Below are positions 17,317 through 26,288 of a stretch of DNA of 64,000 nucleotides, piece after piece (within the stretch, counting starts at the first letter, position 1; every line of letters begins with the position of its first letter). The notes under the pieces are model-generated. The model made no database searches and was not told where the DNA came from. It saw only the letters and a program-made list of their open reading frames with translations. A program made the position numbers and the translations under genes. Source of the DNA: DAISIK01 sp036822055 (GTDB lineage: Bacteria; Verrucomicrobiota; Verrucomicrobiia; Opitutales; Puniceicoccaceae); contig DAISIK010000007.1 of NCBI GenBank assembly GCA_036822055.1, positions 42,843 to 106,842 of the forward strand, in the 5' to 3' direction.

Positions 17317-17483
17317 GCCCCGCCCCTCTAAGATATCTAGGGAGGATAGGAAACGGTCCTTTCACCCATTTAAGGTAGCCTGCAATATCCAAAACCTCTT
17401 GTGCATCGGGTGGGTTTTGTGAACAAACCTCCGGAACCTAGCGCGTCCTCTTTGAGCAGGGCGCACCCGTTCGCACGAGCTGG

Positions 17484-18413
17484 CTAGAATCTGTGTCTGA
17501 AGCCATGCCTTTTTTGATGCCAGGAGAGGTGTTTTGGGTCAGGTCGAAGTCTCGCCTGATCATGGAAATAGAGTGGCCTCTCGTCAAAGGACCCAAGACA
17601 CCATCCGTAAGGTGACGATTCCTTAAAACGATCTTTGGCTACTTGAATCATAAACTCATCGCCTCGACAAACGACTGTCCAAAGCCCGGCATCAAACATC
17701 CAGTGGGCATCCGGTGTCAGGGCTAGTCCATTTGATGCATCATCATTCCCACTCCGGGCATGCTGATGGATATGACAGGCCTGCACTAGTGAACTGCCTT
17801 CCGTATCAAGCCGACAGCCGGAAAGTGCACAAGTGAAGTAATAGCCAGAGAGGACCTCCGATTTGAAACGCGAATCGCGTCCTTTCTTTTGGCGCGCTCT
17901 AAATTCAGCAGCGTCCTGCCTTATAGCATGAACCGCTGAAGTTGTAGGAACAGGCAGTCCCAGGCGCGCGCAGAGCATTACTTGTTCCGATGCAGTGAAA
18001 TACATGCTGACCAAGGTTTCTCGCGCAGTCCGGCAAAATTCGGAATCTTGGAAACAAGCGAATAATCCTGCATCCATCTGACACGAGCGCGTAGTAGCCT
18101 TCGCAAGCGAATATTGCCCGTCCTCAGTAAATCGCTCCCAAATTCGATCCCGCTCGCCACCCAGCGCATGGAACGGCATAAGAATATCGGGCTGATTACG
18201 TTGACGCTCAAGGACTAGCTCCCAGTAATCCCGGAAACGGGAGACCAGATGCACATCATATTTCACCCACCCTTCTGTTACATCCCCCAATTCGATGAGA
18301 TCAATGACGGCCAGTAGCATCAGCGGCTTATGTGGCGCAATCCCACGTGCTTCGGTGCGCGCCACATTGAGGTTGGCTAGCTTACCGAGCCAAAAATTTC
18401 GATCCTTACCCAC
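17484..18413 (-). CDS. HNH endonuclease, McrA/sulfur-binding-domain-like restriction nuclease
   Basis: 309 aa from a GTG at 18411-18413. The C-terminal part carries an HNH nuclease: CALSGC (199-200 region), HIHQ with His214, NGLALTPDAH with Asn228 and His237, then WMFDAGLW. The N-terminal part has GIAPHKPLMLLAVIDLIE (about 24-41). The APHKPLLLL pattern recurs at the start of HNH restriction enzymes of the ScoMcrA type, whose N-terminal domain reads phosphorothioated DNA. No dnd modification genes and no methylase are in the window, so it is a solitary nuclease. Type IV-like restriction of incoming modified DNA is the most likely role, but the N-domain match is by pattern only. The gene has no operon partner. 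Confidence 0.72.
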   Translation of the reverse strand: MGKDRNFWLGKLANLNVARTEARGIAPHKPLMLLAVIDLIELGDVTEGWVKYDVHLVSRFRDYWELVLERQRNQPDILMPFHALGGERDRIWERFTEDGQYSLAKATTRSCQMDAGLFACFQDSEFCRTARETLVSMYFTASEQVMLCARLGLPVPTTSAVHAIRQDAAEFRARQKKGRDSRFKSEVLSGYYFTCALSGCRLDTEGSSLVQACHIHQHARSGNDDASNGLALTPDAHWMFDAGLWTVVCRGDEFMIQVAKDRFKESSPYGWCLGSFDERPLYFHDQARLRPDPKHLSWHQKRHGFRHRF

Positions 18414-18579
18414 AGCGCATACTCAAGCTATTTTGGTAATTACTCCGCTGAACAAATAACCGATGTTCGGGTTTCGAAGTGGAAGGAGCTATCGGGTCGC
18501 GTTCACCTCCGGTAGCGATCCCGATTTCGATTTCGTTTCTTATCGCCCATTTGAGACTCAGAGTAATAGCCACGCTCTT

Positions 18580-19734
18580 TCATTCCGTTCTATCGAACCG
18601 CAAGGTGTCCGTGTATTGAAACTTGTCCCCTTGAGCGGGGGCTGTCGGTCCCAGGTCTTTGCCCAGGTCCCCGATCTCCTTCGCTTCAGTACCCTCCGAG
18701 AGCGCGGACAATTCATAGAGGGTCGTCCATTCCAAAGTCTCGCCGGGAGAAACCTTGATTTTAATGAAGGGCTCAAGCGATATGGTGTTTCCAAGGGCAT
18801 AAAAGGTGTATTGATAAGGCGCCTGGTCTCCAGAGAAGGAGAGCACCTTCCCGGCCTCCGGATCGATGAACTGACCCGCATAAAAGCCAGCAGTAGGCGT
18901 CTCCTCAGAAAACTCCTCCCGGTGGTAGTACCCTTTCCCTGGGCGGGTCTCTTCGAGAACCGAGATCTCACGGCCGCTCAACTGAATTTTACCTCCGAGA
19001 CTTTTATCCTCCGCAAATTCAAATGGGACAAGAGCCCGGAGGGGTGGAGCAAGGGGCTTGCCGTCAAAGACCACGAAATTGTGGTTGTAGTGGCTTGTTT
19101 CGATCGGAAGCGATCCGGTATTCGTCAACTGCTGTAAAACCTTGAAACCGGGTCGGTCCGGCAAAAGTTCGATCACCTTCCGGTACTCATAAGCATAGCC
19201 GCGTAGCTCCGACAGTACCTGTATCGACTCGACCCAATCCGAGCCGTAGTTGGAAGTCCAAACGCCTCCATCCTTGATCTCGTAGTGCTTGTTGAAACGA
19301 TACCGTGTATCCCCCTCTTTCCCACTGTATCTTTTCTCGAGGTGACCAACGCCTATCTTCAGAAAAGTTTCCCCAACGGTTGCCGTCTCGTAGCCCGAAG
19401 GATCCTCCATCCCAAATTCGCCCGCTGGTCCTCCAAGCATGCTTGCCCGTGTGGGTTGATGCCCAGCCTTTGGCCTGAAATCAAAGAAACGGTATCCTTC
19501 CCACTCGAGGCGACCAACGATTCCCGACCAGTCAAACCGGGGACCGCGATAGACTCCCGTCTCGGAGTCCGGTAAATAAACCTCCATCTCGATCAATCCA
19601 TTGGTTAAAACGACCATTGGATAGCTGGAGCCCTCCCGATCTTCCTCCAGCGCCAGAACCGGTCGGGTGAGGAGGTCTACCGTTAGAATCGCGGCAGCCA
19701 ACAAGGGCAGATGAAACCAGAAAATGCGTCTCAT
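18580..19734 (-). CDS. Secreted protein of unknown function, possibly galactose-mutarotase-like fold
   Basis: 384 aa from the ATG at 19732-19734. I chose this start because it gives a standard signal peptide (MRRIFWFHLPLLAAAILTVDLL, cleavage after VLA); an in-frame ATG at 19777-19779 would add 15 polar residues. The mature protein is rich in aromatic and beta-prone segments (MEVYLPDSETGVYRGPRFDW; RKVIELLPDRPGFKVLQQLTNTGSLPIETSHYNHNFVVFDGKPL). The phrase about ranges of isolated His residues (SHYNHN) recalls mutarotase-like beta-sandwiches, but I cannot assign a family with certainty. Monocistronic. Confidence 0.7.
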   Translation of the reverse strand: MRRIFWFHLPLLAAAILTVDLLTRPVLALEEDREGSSYPMVVLTNGLIEMEVYLPDSETGVYRGPRFDWSGIVGRLEWEGYRFFDFRPKAGHQPTRASMLGGPAGEFGMEDPSGYETATVGETFLKIGVGHLEKRYSGKEGDTRYRFNKHYEIKDGGVWTSNYGSDWVESIQVLSELRGYAYEYRKVIELLPDRPGFKVLQQLTNTGSLPIETSHYNHNFVVFDGKPLAPPLRALVPFEFAEDKSLGGKIQLSGREISVLEETRPGKGYYHREEFSEETPTAGFYAGQFIDPEAGKVLSFSGDQAPYQYTFYALGNTISLEPFIKIKVSPGETLEWTTLYELSALSEGTEAKEIGDLGKDLGPTAPAQGDKFQYTDTLRFDRTE

Positions 19735-20075
19735 TTTTTGTGTTGAGTGGGGTGGCACGGATTTTTCCATGATCGTCATTGACCGGCGAAATGTAAGCGG
19801 TGGTCCCTCCTTTGATCAATCTTCAACCGATTCAGTGGACGCCTCCCAAGGCTCCTCGGGAGCTTTCTTCACCGGATAGGCTCAATTTTCGGCATGCCAA
19901 AAATCTCAAATTCGAGGAACCCTGTCGGGGTATCGTTGATTTAGAGGGAAATTTGATGCTTTTTATAGGATGACTGGTTCAGCCCATCCGGACCCTCATC
20001 ATTGTTTCTCTGCTGCGGGTCTCGGTCTCCGATCTCTACCCCTCCCAAAAAATTGAATAGCTTTCACAATCCCCG
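19735..20075. other. 341-bp divergent intergenic region
   Basis: No ORF of note. It separates the secreted unknown protein (minus) from the prepilin-like block (plus) and must hold promoters for both. An A+T-rich stretch near 19955-19970 (TTTTTATAGGAT) precedes the plus-strand gene by about 110 bp, but a matching -35 at standard spacing is not clear. A hairpin at 19848-19866 is listed separately. Confidence 0.5.
19848..19866. promoter_or_regulatory. Hairpin in divergent intergenic region
   Basis: AAGGCTCC at 19848-19855 pairs with GGAGCTTT at 19859-19866 (seven Watson-Crick pairs and one G-U, 3-nt loop). Pyrimidine-rich sequence follows on the plus strand, like a weak intrinsic terminator, but no plus-strand gene ends here. 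It could also be a leader hairpin of the minus-strand gene that starts at 19734. Confidence 0.25.
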
Positions 20076-20834
20076 ATGCGTGACCTCCGACTTTTCATTC
20101 CCATTTTCCTGATTGCCGTATCTGCGGGTCAACCCACTGCGAAGGCTTCCACGAAACTTCCGCTACCGATTCCAGATGGATTTCGGATCCTTGCTTGGAA
20201 CGTCAAGGCAGTTCCACCGGAAGGCAGCCTCTTTTACCAACAGGGGGAGGAGCTGGTTCCCATAGATGAGATCGCCGACACCTATGCTTCAAAAGTCTAC
20301 CCCTACGAGGGGGACGGGAACCTTCTTTTTTTCGGAGCCCAGCCGGGTACCACCAAAGTTGAAGAGGGAAAGGTTGTCGGACGGGTCAACCTAACGCAAT
20401 TCAAGCTTCCTCTCGTGCTGCTGTCCCGGAGCGATCCCGGTAGCTCGGAACCTTACCGGGCACTCAGCATCGAAGATAGTACCGAATCCTTCCCTCTCGG
20501 CTCCTATCGATTTATCAATGCCACCGATCGGACCTTTGCCGTCCAGATCGGAGACGAACGCGCTTTGATTCAGCCTCTTGAAACGGTGGTACTCAGCCCC
20601 AGGATCAACGGAGCAAAAACCGCTTCTTTCAAGATGATCATTCGCGAGAGTAGCGACTGGAAGCCTTTTCGCTCCAATGCGATCCGCCACCTTCCCAACC
20701 GAAGAGTCTCCTACCTCATTTTCTCCGACAATTCCGGCTCGCGGCCGGTCGCTCGGGGTCTTAGCGAAACCGCCGCCGATCTCGACCGCCGCCAGGTGTC
20801 CGCGGATCTCGAAGCGACCAATAGAAAAGACTAA
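20076..20834 (+). CDS. Secreted protein of unknown function preceding the giant prepilin-like gene
   Basis: 252 aa. The signal peptide is clear (MRDLRLFIPIFLIAVSAGQPTAKA). The mature part looks all-beta (FRILAWNVKAVPPEGSLFYQQG; LSIEDSTESFPLGSYRFINATDRTFAVQIG; LIQPLETVVLSPRIN) with an acidic/basic C-terminal tail. I do not recognise a named family. The 27-bp spacing to the next gene indicates co-transcription, so it is probably a periplasmic partner of that cassette. Confidence 0.72.
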   Translation: MRDLRLFIPIFLIAVSAGQPTAKASTKLPLPIPDGFRILAWNVKAVPPEGSLFYQQGEELVPIDEIADTYASKVYPYEGDGNLLFFGAQPGTTKVEEGKVVGRVNLTQFKLPLVLLSRSDPGSSEPYRALSIEDSTESFPLGSYRFINATDRTFAVQIGDERALIQPLETVVLSPRINGAKTASFKMIIRESSDWKPFRSNAIRHLPNRRVSYLIFSDNSGSRPVARGLSETAADLDRRQVSADLEATNRKD

Positions 20835-20861
20835 ATTCTCAGCCAACCACCTCTCCCCACT

Positions 20862-23800
20862 ATGTTTACCCCCAACCACCTCCCCCCCACTAAAAACCCC
20901 CACTCTGGTTTTGCCCTCGTTATCGCCTTGAGTCTGATGACCGTGGTTCTCCTTCTCTTCCTCTCTCTTGCGACTTTTCTCAAAGTTGAAACCTCCGACG
21001 CTGAGTCCCGAAAGGTAATCGTCGAAGCTCGTAGCAATGCGATCCTTGGACTACAAATGGCCATCGGCCAATTGCAGGGAGCCGCCGGTCCTGATCAGCG
21101 GAGCACCGCCCGGGCGGATGTTTTCTCAGAACTCGCAGGCCAGGAGCCACTCAACGGCAACCAACACTGGACTGGAGTCTGGGCTCCCGACGACCCAAGC
21201 AATATCGAGGAACTCCGCAGCAATAAAGGAAAGCTTCTGACCTGGCTGGTCTCCGGAAATGAACAGATCCCGTTGGGCGAATCTCAAAACATTGAGCCGT
21301 CCAAATTCGAAACAACCGTCGATCCCCTCGGCAATCTCGCCAGCTCCGAGCAAGTACTGATGGTTGGACCAGGGTCAGCCGATTCTGCCTATCCGAAGGG
21401 TTCTCCTGCCTCCAACTTCGTCGTGGTGCCCAAGGTTCGCTTCGACAGCCAGCGCTCCGACAGTGCTTTCGGCTACTGGGTCTCCGACGAAGCGGTTAAA
21501 TCTAAAATTAACACCGTTGCCAACCCCCTTACCGCGAGCAACAGCGACACCCTCGACCGGCGAATCAACTTCACCGCCCCAGCTGCTTTTAGTGTTAACC
21601 TTATCTCCCCTGACACCTTCAGTTTTTTTGACGCATCAGAGTCCACCCAGGTTTCCGCCCTCCGCGCGATCTTTTCCCGCCCCCAGCTTTCCAACCTCGG
21701 CTCGGGAGTCTTTCGGCTGCCCCTGAGAGAGCATTTTCATGATCTGGGCTTTTACGGTTTTGGTCTCCTTACCGACAGCCGTCGCGGCGGGCTCAAAAAA
21801 GACCTTACCATCGCCTTTGAGTTGGATGAACCAGACTTCCGCTCAAGTGAGTTCGCCCAAGTGATTACAGACCGCCTAGATGAGTGGGTGACCGATAATG
21901 GAGGCGCCTCAAATGCCAAACCGATCTTTAACGAAATCCCAACCGAAGCCGGTGCAGAGCTCCAACCCGGACGAAGCCTCAATTCCTCTGATCTTGCCGT
22001 CTTCCGGGGTCCTACCTGGGATCTCCTGAGGTCTCACTACCGGCTCTATAAAGATATCGCCAACCCCGCCAGCGCTCCGAGCGTCAAGGCTAGAGCCCAC
22101 CTTCCTAACCAGTCAACCGGCGGCATCTGGGAGGATCGTCCCCCTGCCGCCGTCTTCCTGGGAGGAAATGATCCCAAACGCAAACATCACCTCCATTCCG
22201 CCCAGAGATTGGATGACTTTGACGCTGCGGTTACCGATTTTGACAATCGCGGTTTGCGCCGTCCTCGGCTCAGTCGCTCCGAAATCGCACCCGAGATGCT
22301 GCGAATCATGAGCACCTACAGCCTGATTCGCGGCGATGATGCCGTAAATGGGGATGGCCTAAGGGTGGCTCAACTTCACATTGTCGCCGAGTTTTTTGTC
22401 GTCCTTCATAACCCTTACAACGTTTCCCTCAACGTCGACGGCTTTGCCTTGTCGGCAGCCCACCCAAGTGCCTTTAGAACAAACATCCACCTAAGGCCCG
22501 GGAGGCATGACTCTATTAGCTATGGTGCTTTTGACGACTTGATTTTCCTTTCCAACCTCATGCCAAGAAATACCAGTATCGGAAGCTCGTTTGAACAGGA
22601 TGGAGGGAGTGCTGGCAATCTCTTCAACCTCGTCGTTACGAACGATGGCACGCTCAACTCCGCCCCGATAACCTTCCTCCCAGGGGAAATAAAGGTTTTT
22701 GAAGTCGCCGGAGACAAGCCCCTCCCCCCTGACAATTCCCGGATCACCTTGCTCCGCGCGGTCGATGGCTTACCATCTTTTTCGGGCGGGGTTCTCTACG
22801 AGAAAATTGTCTCCAAAGATGGGGGGCGTCCTCTCCACATCCTCCTCGAAGACGATCCCTCAACTGCATCAAAAAATGAGGAGAATCAGGAAGTTCGGGC
22901 GATCTGGCCGGTTTACGATAATCTGAGCGGTTCACTACCTCCATCCGACCCCGTCGACCACCAAGGTCGCATCTGGACCGGCATGAGCACCTACCTCCTG
23001 GACCGCGGTCGCGGAGACTTCGACACCCTCGTCATGCTGATCAACGACCCCACCTCCATTTCTTTAGTCAAGGACTTCTTCCGCAAAATCGATTCCCTGA
23101 GAGCCTACAGCTTCCACTCCGATGCCTTTCTCGGAGGGAGGCACCAGAACTCTCGTTCAACCAGCCTGCCTCCAACATCCTTTGAAAACCGCCAATATTT
23201 CCTCTTTCAGGACTTTTACCTGAAGGCTTCTTCACCTGCCGAATATTATCCATTCGAATCTTTTTCCCACGCCAACTTCCGCGCACCTGTGCAGCGACCG
23301 GAACATGGTGGTGGTTATGGAAAGAACGGCACACGAGCCCCCTGGAACTGGCAAATGCGCAATACAGTGTTTGAGAGCCAGCCTTACGGAGATTTGCCAA
23401 ACGTTGATTTTGAAAACGGTCGAGCCAAATGGGGAGACGGTGGGATCATTGCCGACGGCTTTGGCCAAGAGTTCATCACCCTCTTCGAAACACCTACGAC
23501 ACCGCTCCATTCTCTCGGATCACTCCAACACGCGCCGACTGCCATCTGGTTCTATGAGCCAACCTATGTCATCGGCAGCTCTCGAGCACATCCTTCCATC
23601 ACCCGGAGTAAGATTTGGGACCGGGTAAAATCCTCGCGGGGTAGTCACTTCTTTTGGCAGTTCGATACTGCCTACCTGTCCAACGAAGCCCTCTGGGATG
23701 GTTACTTTTTCTCCACCGTTGTGTCGAACTGGAAGACTGAACCAAATGGAGATTCCTCAAACCTCGAAGCCCAGCTGGCAGCTATCGCCAGCGGAACCAG

Positions 23801-24839
23801 TCGGCCCCTCCACCCCCGATTAAAATATTGGCTTCCGGAATCCAAAGAGCGTGCAGACTACCTCTCCGAAGTAGCCGATTTCTCTGCCTACCAATCAGGG
23901 CTACAAACGACAAAAGACGCACTCCGCCCTCACAATCGCATGGCGGCCTACCTCGCCGTTGAGGGGATGTTCAATATCAATTCAACCTCGGTTAATGCTT
24001 GGTCCAGCTTTCTAGGTGGGGTCCGCGACGCTGCCGTGGATCACTTCAACGATCAAAGGACCATCAAAACGGAGCTTCTCTCGGAAGAAAGTCCCTTTAG
24101 CCGCCTCAGTTTGGCAGGCTCAGACAATTCTCTTAACTCCTTTAATTATTGGAATGGTTTCGTCTCGCTCACCGATCAAGAAATAAGAAACCTCGCTACC
24201 GAAATCGTGAATCAAATCAAGCTACGCGCTGCTTCTCACGGATCCCCCTTCCTTTCGCTCAGTAACTTCATCAATCGCTCCCTTGTCGAAAGTGCCTCAG
24301 ATCCCGAAAATCTTGGGAGAGAAGGTGCTCTCCAAGCCGCCATCGACCGCACCACTATCAATGCCCCGATCGACAACAACATCGGCGAGGAGGTCGGTCC
24401 CGAGGGCTCATTTCTCAAGATTGACCAGCATCCTTCAATGCCCGCTTTCGATGCCAGTGGGTTTTGGGAGGGCGGAGCGCCCCTCCCAGATAGAAGATTC
24501 TCCGCTTTTCCGGAAACTTCTCACCTCTCTCAACACTCGGCCGCTGGGATCACTCAGTACCTGACCCAGGGAGACCTCCTTACCCAGATTGGCTCCCTTA
24601 TTGCCGCCCGATCTGACACCTTCATCATCCGTTCCTACGGAAGCTCGAATCCCACCAATGGCGGCCAACCTGCAGAAGTTTGGTGCGAAGCAATCGTCCA
24701 GCGGGTCCCGGATTTCGTCGATCTGGAGAACGATCCGGCTACCGCTATCGATTCGCCAACGCTTTCAACCATCAATCTTCAATTGGGACGAAAATTCAAG
24801 GTAATCAGCTTTCGCTGGCTAGATCCGAGTGAGGTGTGA
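20862..24839 (+). CDS. Giant prepilin-like protein, Verru_Chthon cassette protein A type
   Basis: 1,325 aa. The N-terminus is a type IV prepilin-like signal: short basic/polar leader, then SGFALVIALSLMTVVLLLFLSLATFL (split here as GFALVIALSLM plus a hydrophobic helix, about residues 16-41). Cleavage would fall at G-F. The usual Glu at position +5 is missing, as in minor pseudopilins of the GspK type. The remaining ~1,280 residues are extracytoplasmic, with Asn/Ser-rich beta segments and few cysteines. Size and N-terminus fit the cassette protein A family described from Verrucomicrobium and Chthoniobacter, whose function is unknown. The genes of cassette members B, C and D are not seen nearby. 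An ExbB/ExbD set follows 138 bp downstream. Confidence 0.82.
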   Translation: MFTPNHLPPTKNPHSGFALVIALSLMTVVLLLFLSLATFLKVETSDAESRKVIVEARSNAILGLQMAIGQLQGAAGPDQRSTARADVFSELAGQEPLNGNQHWTGVWAPDDPSNIEELRSNKGKLLTWLVSGNEQIPLGESQNIEPSKFETTVDPLGNLASSEQVLMVGPGSADSAYPKGSPASNFVVVPKVRFDSQRSDSAFGYWVSDEAVKSKINTVANPLTASNSDTLDRRINFTAPAAFSVNLISPDTFSFFDASESTQVSALRAIFSRPQLSNLGSGVFRLPLREHFHDLGFYGFGLLTDSRRGGLKKDLTIAFELDEPDFRSSEFAQVITDRLDEWVTDNGGASNAKPIFNEIPTEAGAELQPGRSLNSSDLAVFRGPTWDLLRSHYRLYKDIANPASAPSVKARAHLPNQSTGGIWEDRPPAAVFLGGNDPKRKHHLHSAQRLDDFDAAVTDFDNRGLRRPRLSRSEIAPEMLRIMSTYSLIRGDDAVNGDGLRVAQLHIVAEFFVVLHNPYNVSLNVDGFALSAAHPSAFRTNIHLRPGRHDSISYGAFDDLIFLSNLMPRNTSIGSSFEQDGGSAGNLFNLVVTNDGTLNSAPITFLPGEIKVFEVAGDKPLPPDNSRITLLRAVDGLPSFSGGVLYEKIVSKDGGRPLHILLEDDPSTASKNEENQEVRAIWPVYDNLSGSLPPSDPVDHQGRIWTGMSTYLLDRGRGDFDTLVMLINDPTSISLVKDFFRKIDSLRAYSFHSDAFLGGRHQNSRSTSLPPTSFENRQYFLFQDFYLKASSPAEYYPFESFSHANFRAPVQRPEHGGGYGKNGTRAPWNWQMRNTVFESQPYGDLPNVDFENGRAKWGDGGIIADGFGQEFITLFETPTTPLHSLGSLQHAPTAIWFYEPTYVIGSSRAHPSITRSKIWDRVKSSRGSHFFWQFDTAYLSNEALWDGYFFSTVVSNWKTEPNGDSSNLEAQLAAIASGTSRPLHPRLKYWLPESKERADYLSEVADFSAYQSGLQTTKDALRPHNRMAAYLAVEGMFNINSTSVNAWSSFLGGVRDAAVDHFNDQRTIKTELLSEESPFSRLSLAGSDNSLNSFNYWNGFVSLTDQEIRNLATEIVNQIKLRAASHGSPFLSLSNFINRSLVESASDPENLGREGALQAAIDRTTINAPIDNNIGEEVGPEGSFLKIDQHPSMPAFDASGFWEGGAPLPDRRFSAFPETSHLSQHSAAGITQYLTQGDLLTQIGSLIAARSDTFIIRSYGSSNPTNGGQPAEVWCEAIVQRVPDFVDLENDPATAIDSPTLSTINLQLGRKFKVISFRWLDPSEV

Positions 24840-24909
24840 TTATCCGCCGAGATTCATTCCCCGGCAACACTCAACCACAACCGTTTCTTCCGCCTCACCT
24901 GTTTGCCTA

Positions 24910-24923
24910 ATGCTGAAGAGCAT
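24910..24923 (+). promoter_or_regulatory. Short hairpin upstream of exbB-like gene
   Basis: ATGCT (24910-24914) and AGCAT (24919-24923) form a 5-bp stem closed by GAAG. It lies in the 138-bp gap between the giant prepilin gene and the exbB-like gene. There is no T-run, so it is not a standard terminator; it may be an mRNA-processing or stabilising hairpin. Chance occurrence is possible. Confidence 0.2.
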
Positions 24924-24946
24924 CCTCGTGGGGCCATCCTGCGGGT

Positions 24947-24977
24947 AAACTTAAAGGCCAACTGACCCAAACTTAAA
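24947..24977 (+). repeat. Direct repeat abutting the exbB-like start codon
   Basis: AAACTTAAA occurs at 24947-24955 and again at 24969-24977, directly before the ATG at 24978. The centre-to-centre distance is 22 bp, about two helical turns. This could be a tandem operator controlling the ExbB-ExbD-ExbD genes, or simply an A+T-rich initiation region lacking a Shine-Dalgarno site. Confidence 0.3.
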
Positions 24978-25784
24978 ATGAGAATCCAAAACCAACTAAT
25001 CCACAGCCTCCGTTTATCCGTATGCTGCCTTTTCCTTCTTTCCCTTTGGTCGTCAACGACCCTCCAAGCTCAAGAAACTGTCCTCACTGCCTCAGAGGAC
25101 CTCGTTACGGTCAACTGGTTTGAGGAGCTTGCCGAGGGAGGCCTGACTATCGTAGCCCTCGGAATCCTGAGTGTTCTCATGCTGGCTTTTGCTGTCGAAC
25201 GACTGCTTTCGCTGCGATCCAACAAATTCCTCCCCCTCCCAGTCGAAGAAGCTGCCGACTACTGGTTGAGCACGGGAGATGATGATGTGCTCCTTAAAGC
25301 TGCAGAAGCGAACCCCTCTCTCCTGTCGACCCTTGTTTCTACCCTCCTGGAAAATCAGCACGAGACCTCGGAGTCTCTCTCGGCGCTCCTCGGGGATGTT
25401 GCTGGCCGGGAGATGGAAGATCAGGAGCAACGCAATGTCCCCCTCGCTGTCATCGCTTCTCTCGCGCCCCTCTTGGGTCTTTTGGGAACCATGATCGGGA
25501 TGATCGAGGCATTCAAATTGGTCGAAGTTTTCGGGGACGAAGGCGGGGCTTCGCTCTTGGCCGGGTCCATCTCAAAGGCCCTCATCACCACCGCCGTTGG
25601 CCTCATCCTCGCCATCCCAGCCATCTCCCTCTATAACTATTTTAAGTTCCGCCTCCACCGGATCGGGCGGCTCCTCGAAGTTCGCGTAGAGGGATTGGTT
25701 AGGGCCATCGGCAAACCTCGGTCACCATCCGTCACCGATGCAAACGAGGAGGTTCTCACCGAGCCAACTCCAGCCTATCGCTGA
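24978..25784 (+). CDS. exbB: MotA/TolQ/ExbB-type proton channel protein with signal peptide
   Basis: 268 aa. An N-terminal signal peptide (LSVCCLFLLSLWSSTTLQAQ) precedes a periplasmic stretch and three membrane helices: TIVALGILSVLMLAFAV (about 55-72), VIASLAPLLGLLGTMIGMI (about 157-176, the conserved ExbB/TolQ segment) and ALITTAVGLILAIPAI (about 200-216). The large cytoplasmic loop between helices 1 and 2 is present. Proteins of this family form the pentameric stator that uses the proton gradient to drive a partner across the periplasm. It is followed by two ExbD genes and a TonB-like protein, spacing 17-40 bp, so the complex is encoded together. Confidence 0.93.
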   Translation: MRIQNQLIHSLRLSVCCLFLLSLWSSTTLQAQETVLTASEDLVTVNWFEELAEGGLTIVALGILSVLMLAFAVERLLSLRSNKFLPLPVEEAADYWLSTGDDDVLLKAAEANPSLLSTLVSTLLENQHETSESLSALLGDVAGREMEDQEQRNVPLAVIASLAPLLGLLGTMIGMIEAFKLVEVFGDEGGASLLAGSISKALITTAVGLILAIPAISLYNYFKFRLHRIGRLLEVRVEGLVRAIGKPRSPSVTDANEEVLTEPTPAYR

Positions 25785-25824
25785 TCCTTCCCTCTGATCC
25801 TTCCCTCCACCACTCCCACAAGCT

Positions 25825-26271
25825 ATGCGCATCCGCAAAAGAAGAAAAAGTCGCACCGAGGAAGCCGTGATGATGTCCCCGCTCATCGATTGTGTCTTTC
25901 TATTGCTGATCTTCTTTCTGGTCACCAGCCAGCTCAAGCGCTACGAGCGCCAAATCCCGGTCCTCCTCGCTGATCCAACCGCCTCACTTTCAGTCGAAGT
26001 CGCTGAAAGCGCCTTTCGACTCGGGCTCAATCAAGGTGGCCAACTCTTCCAGGAGAACGGACGCGATCCAACCGGTAGGGTTCTCTTCGTCCCGGTTGAA
26101 GATGCAGAGGTTTTTCTCCGGGAGCTTCGGGCTGAGCGGGGTGCCGATACTCCGATTGAGCTGGTCGCTGACGAACAAGCACCGTTCCAGACCGTGATCG
26201 ATACCCTCGATGCCCTGCAACTTACGGGCTTCAATCAGGTTCGTTCTCGGATCCGCGCCGGTACCTTCTAA
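25825..26271 (+). CDS. exbD: ExbD/TolR-type protein, first copy
   Basis: 148 aa with the ExbD architecture: basic cytoplasmic N-terminus (MRIRKRRKSRTEE), then MMSPLIDCVFLLLIFFLVTSQL (one membrane helix with the essential proton-carrying Asp in PLID), and a periplasmic domain of about 100 residues ending in the conserved helix-strand DALQLTGFNQVRSRI. It works with ExbB in a proton-driven motor. It sits 40 bp after exbB and 17 bp before a second, different exbD. Confidence 0.93.
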   Translation: MRIRKRRKSRTEEAVMMSPLIDCVFLLLIFFLVTSQLKRYERQIPVLLADPTASLSVEVAESAFRLGLNQGGQLFQENGRDPTGRVLFVPVEDAEVFLRELRAERGADTPIELVADEQAPFQTVIDTLDALQLTGFNQVRSRIRAGTF

Positions 26272-26288
26272 GCCTTCCGGTCTTCCCC

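Noticed and set aside
18463..19137. 224-codon plus-strand frame
   Set aside because: It lies antisense to the secreted protein at 18580-19734, which has a signal peptide. It carries no recognisable motif and starts in the intergenic space without a ribosome site.
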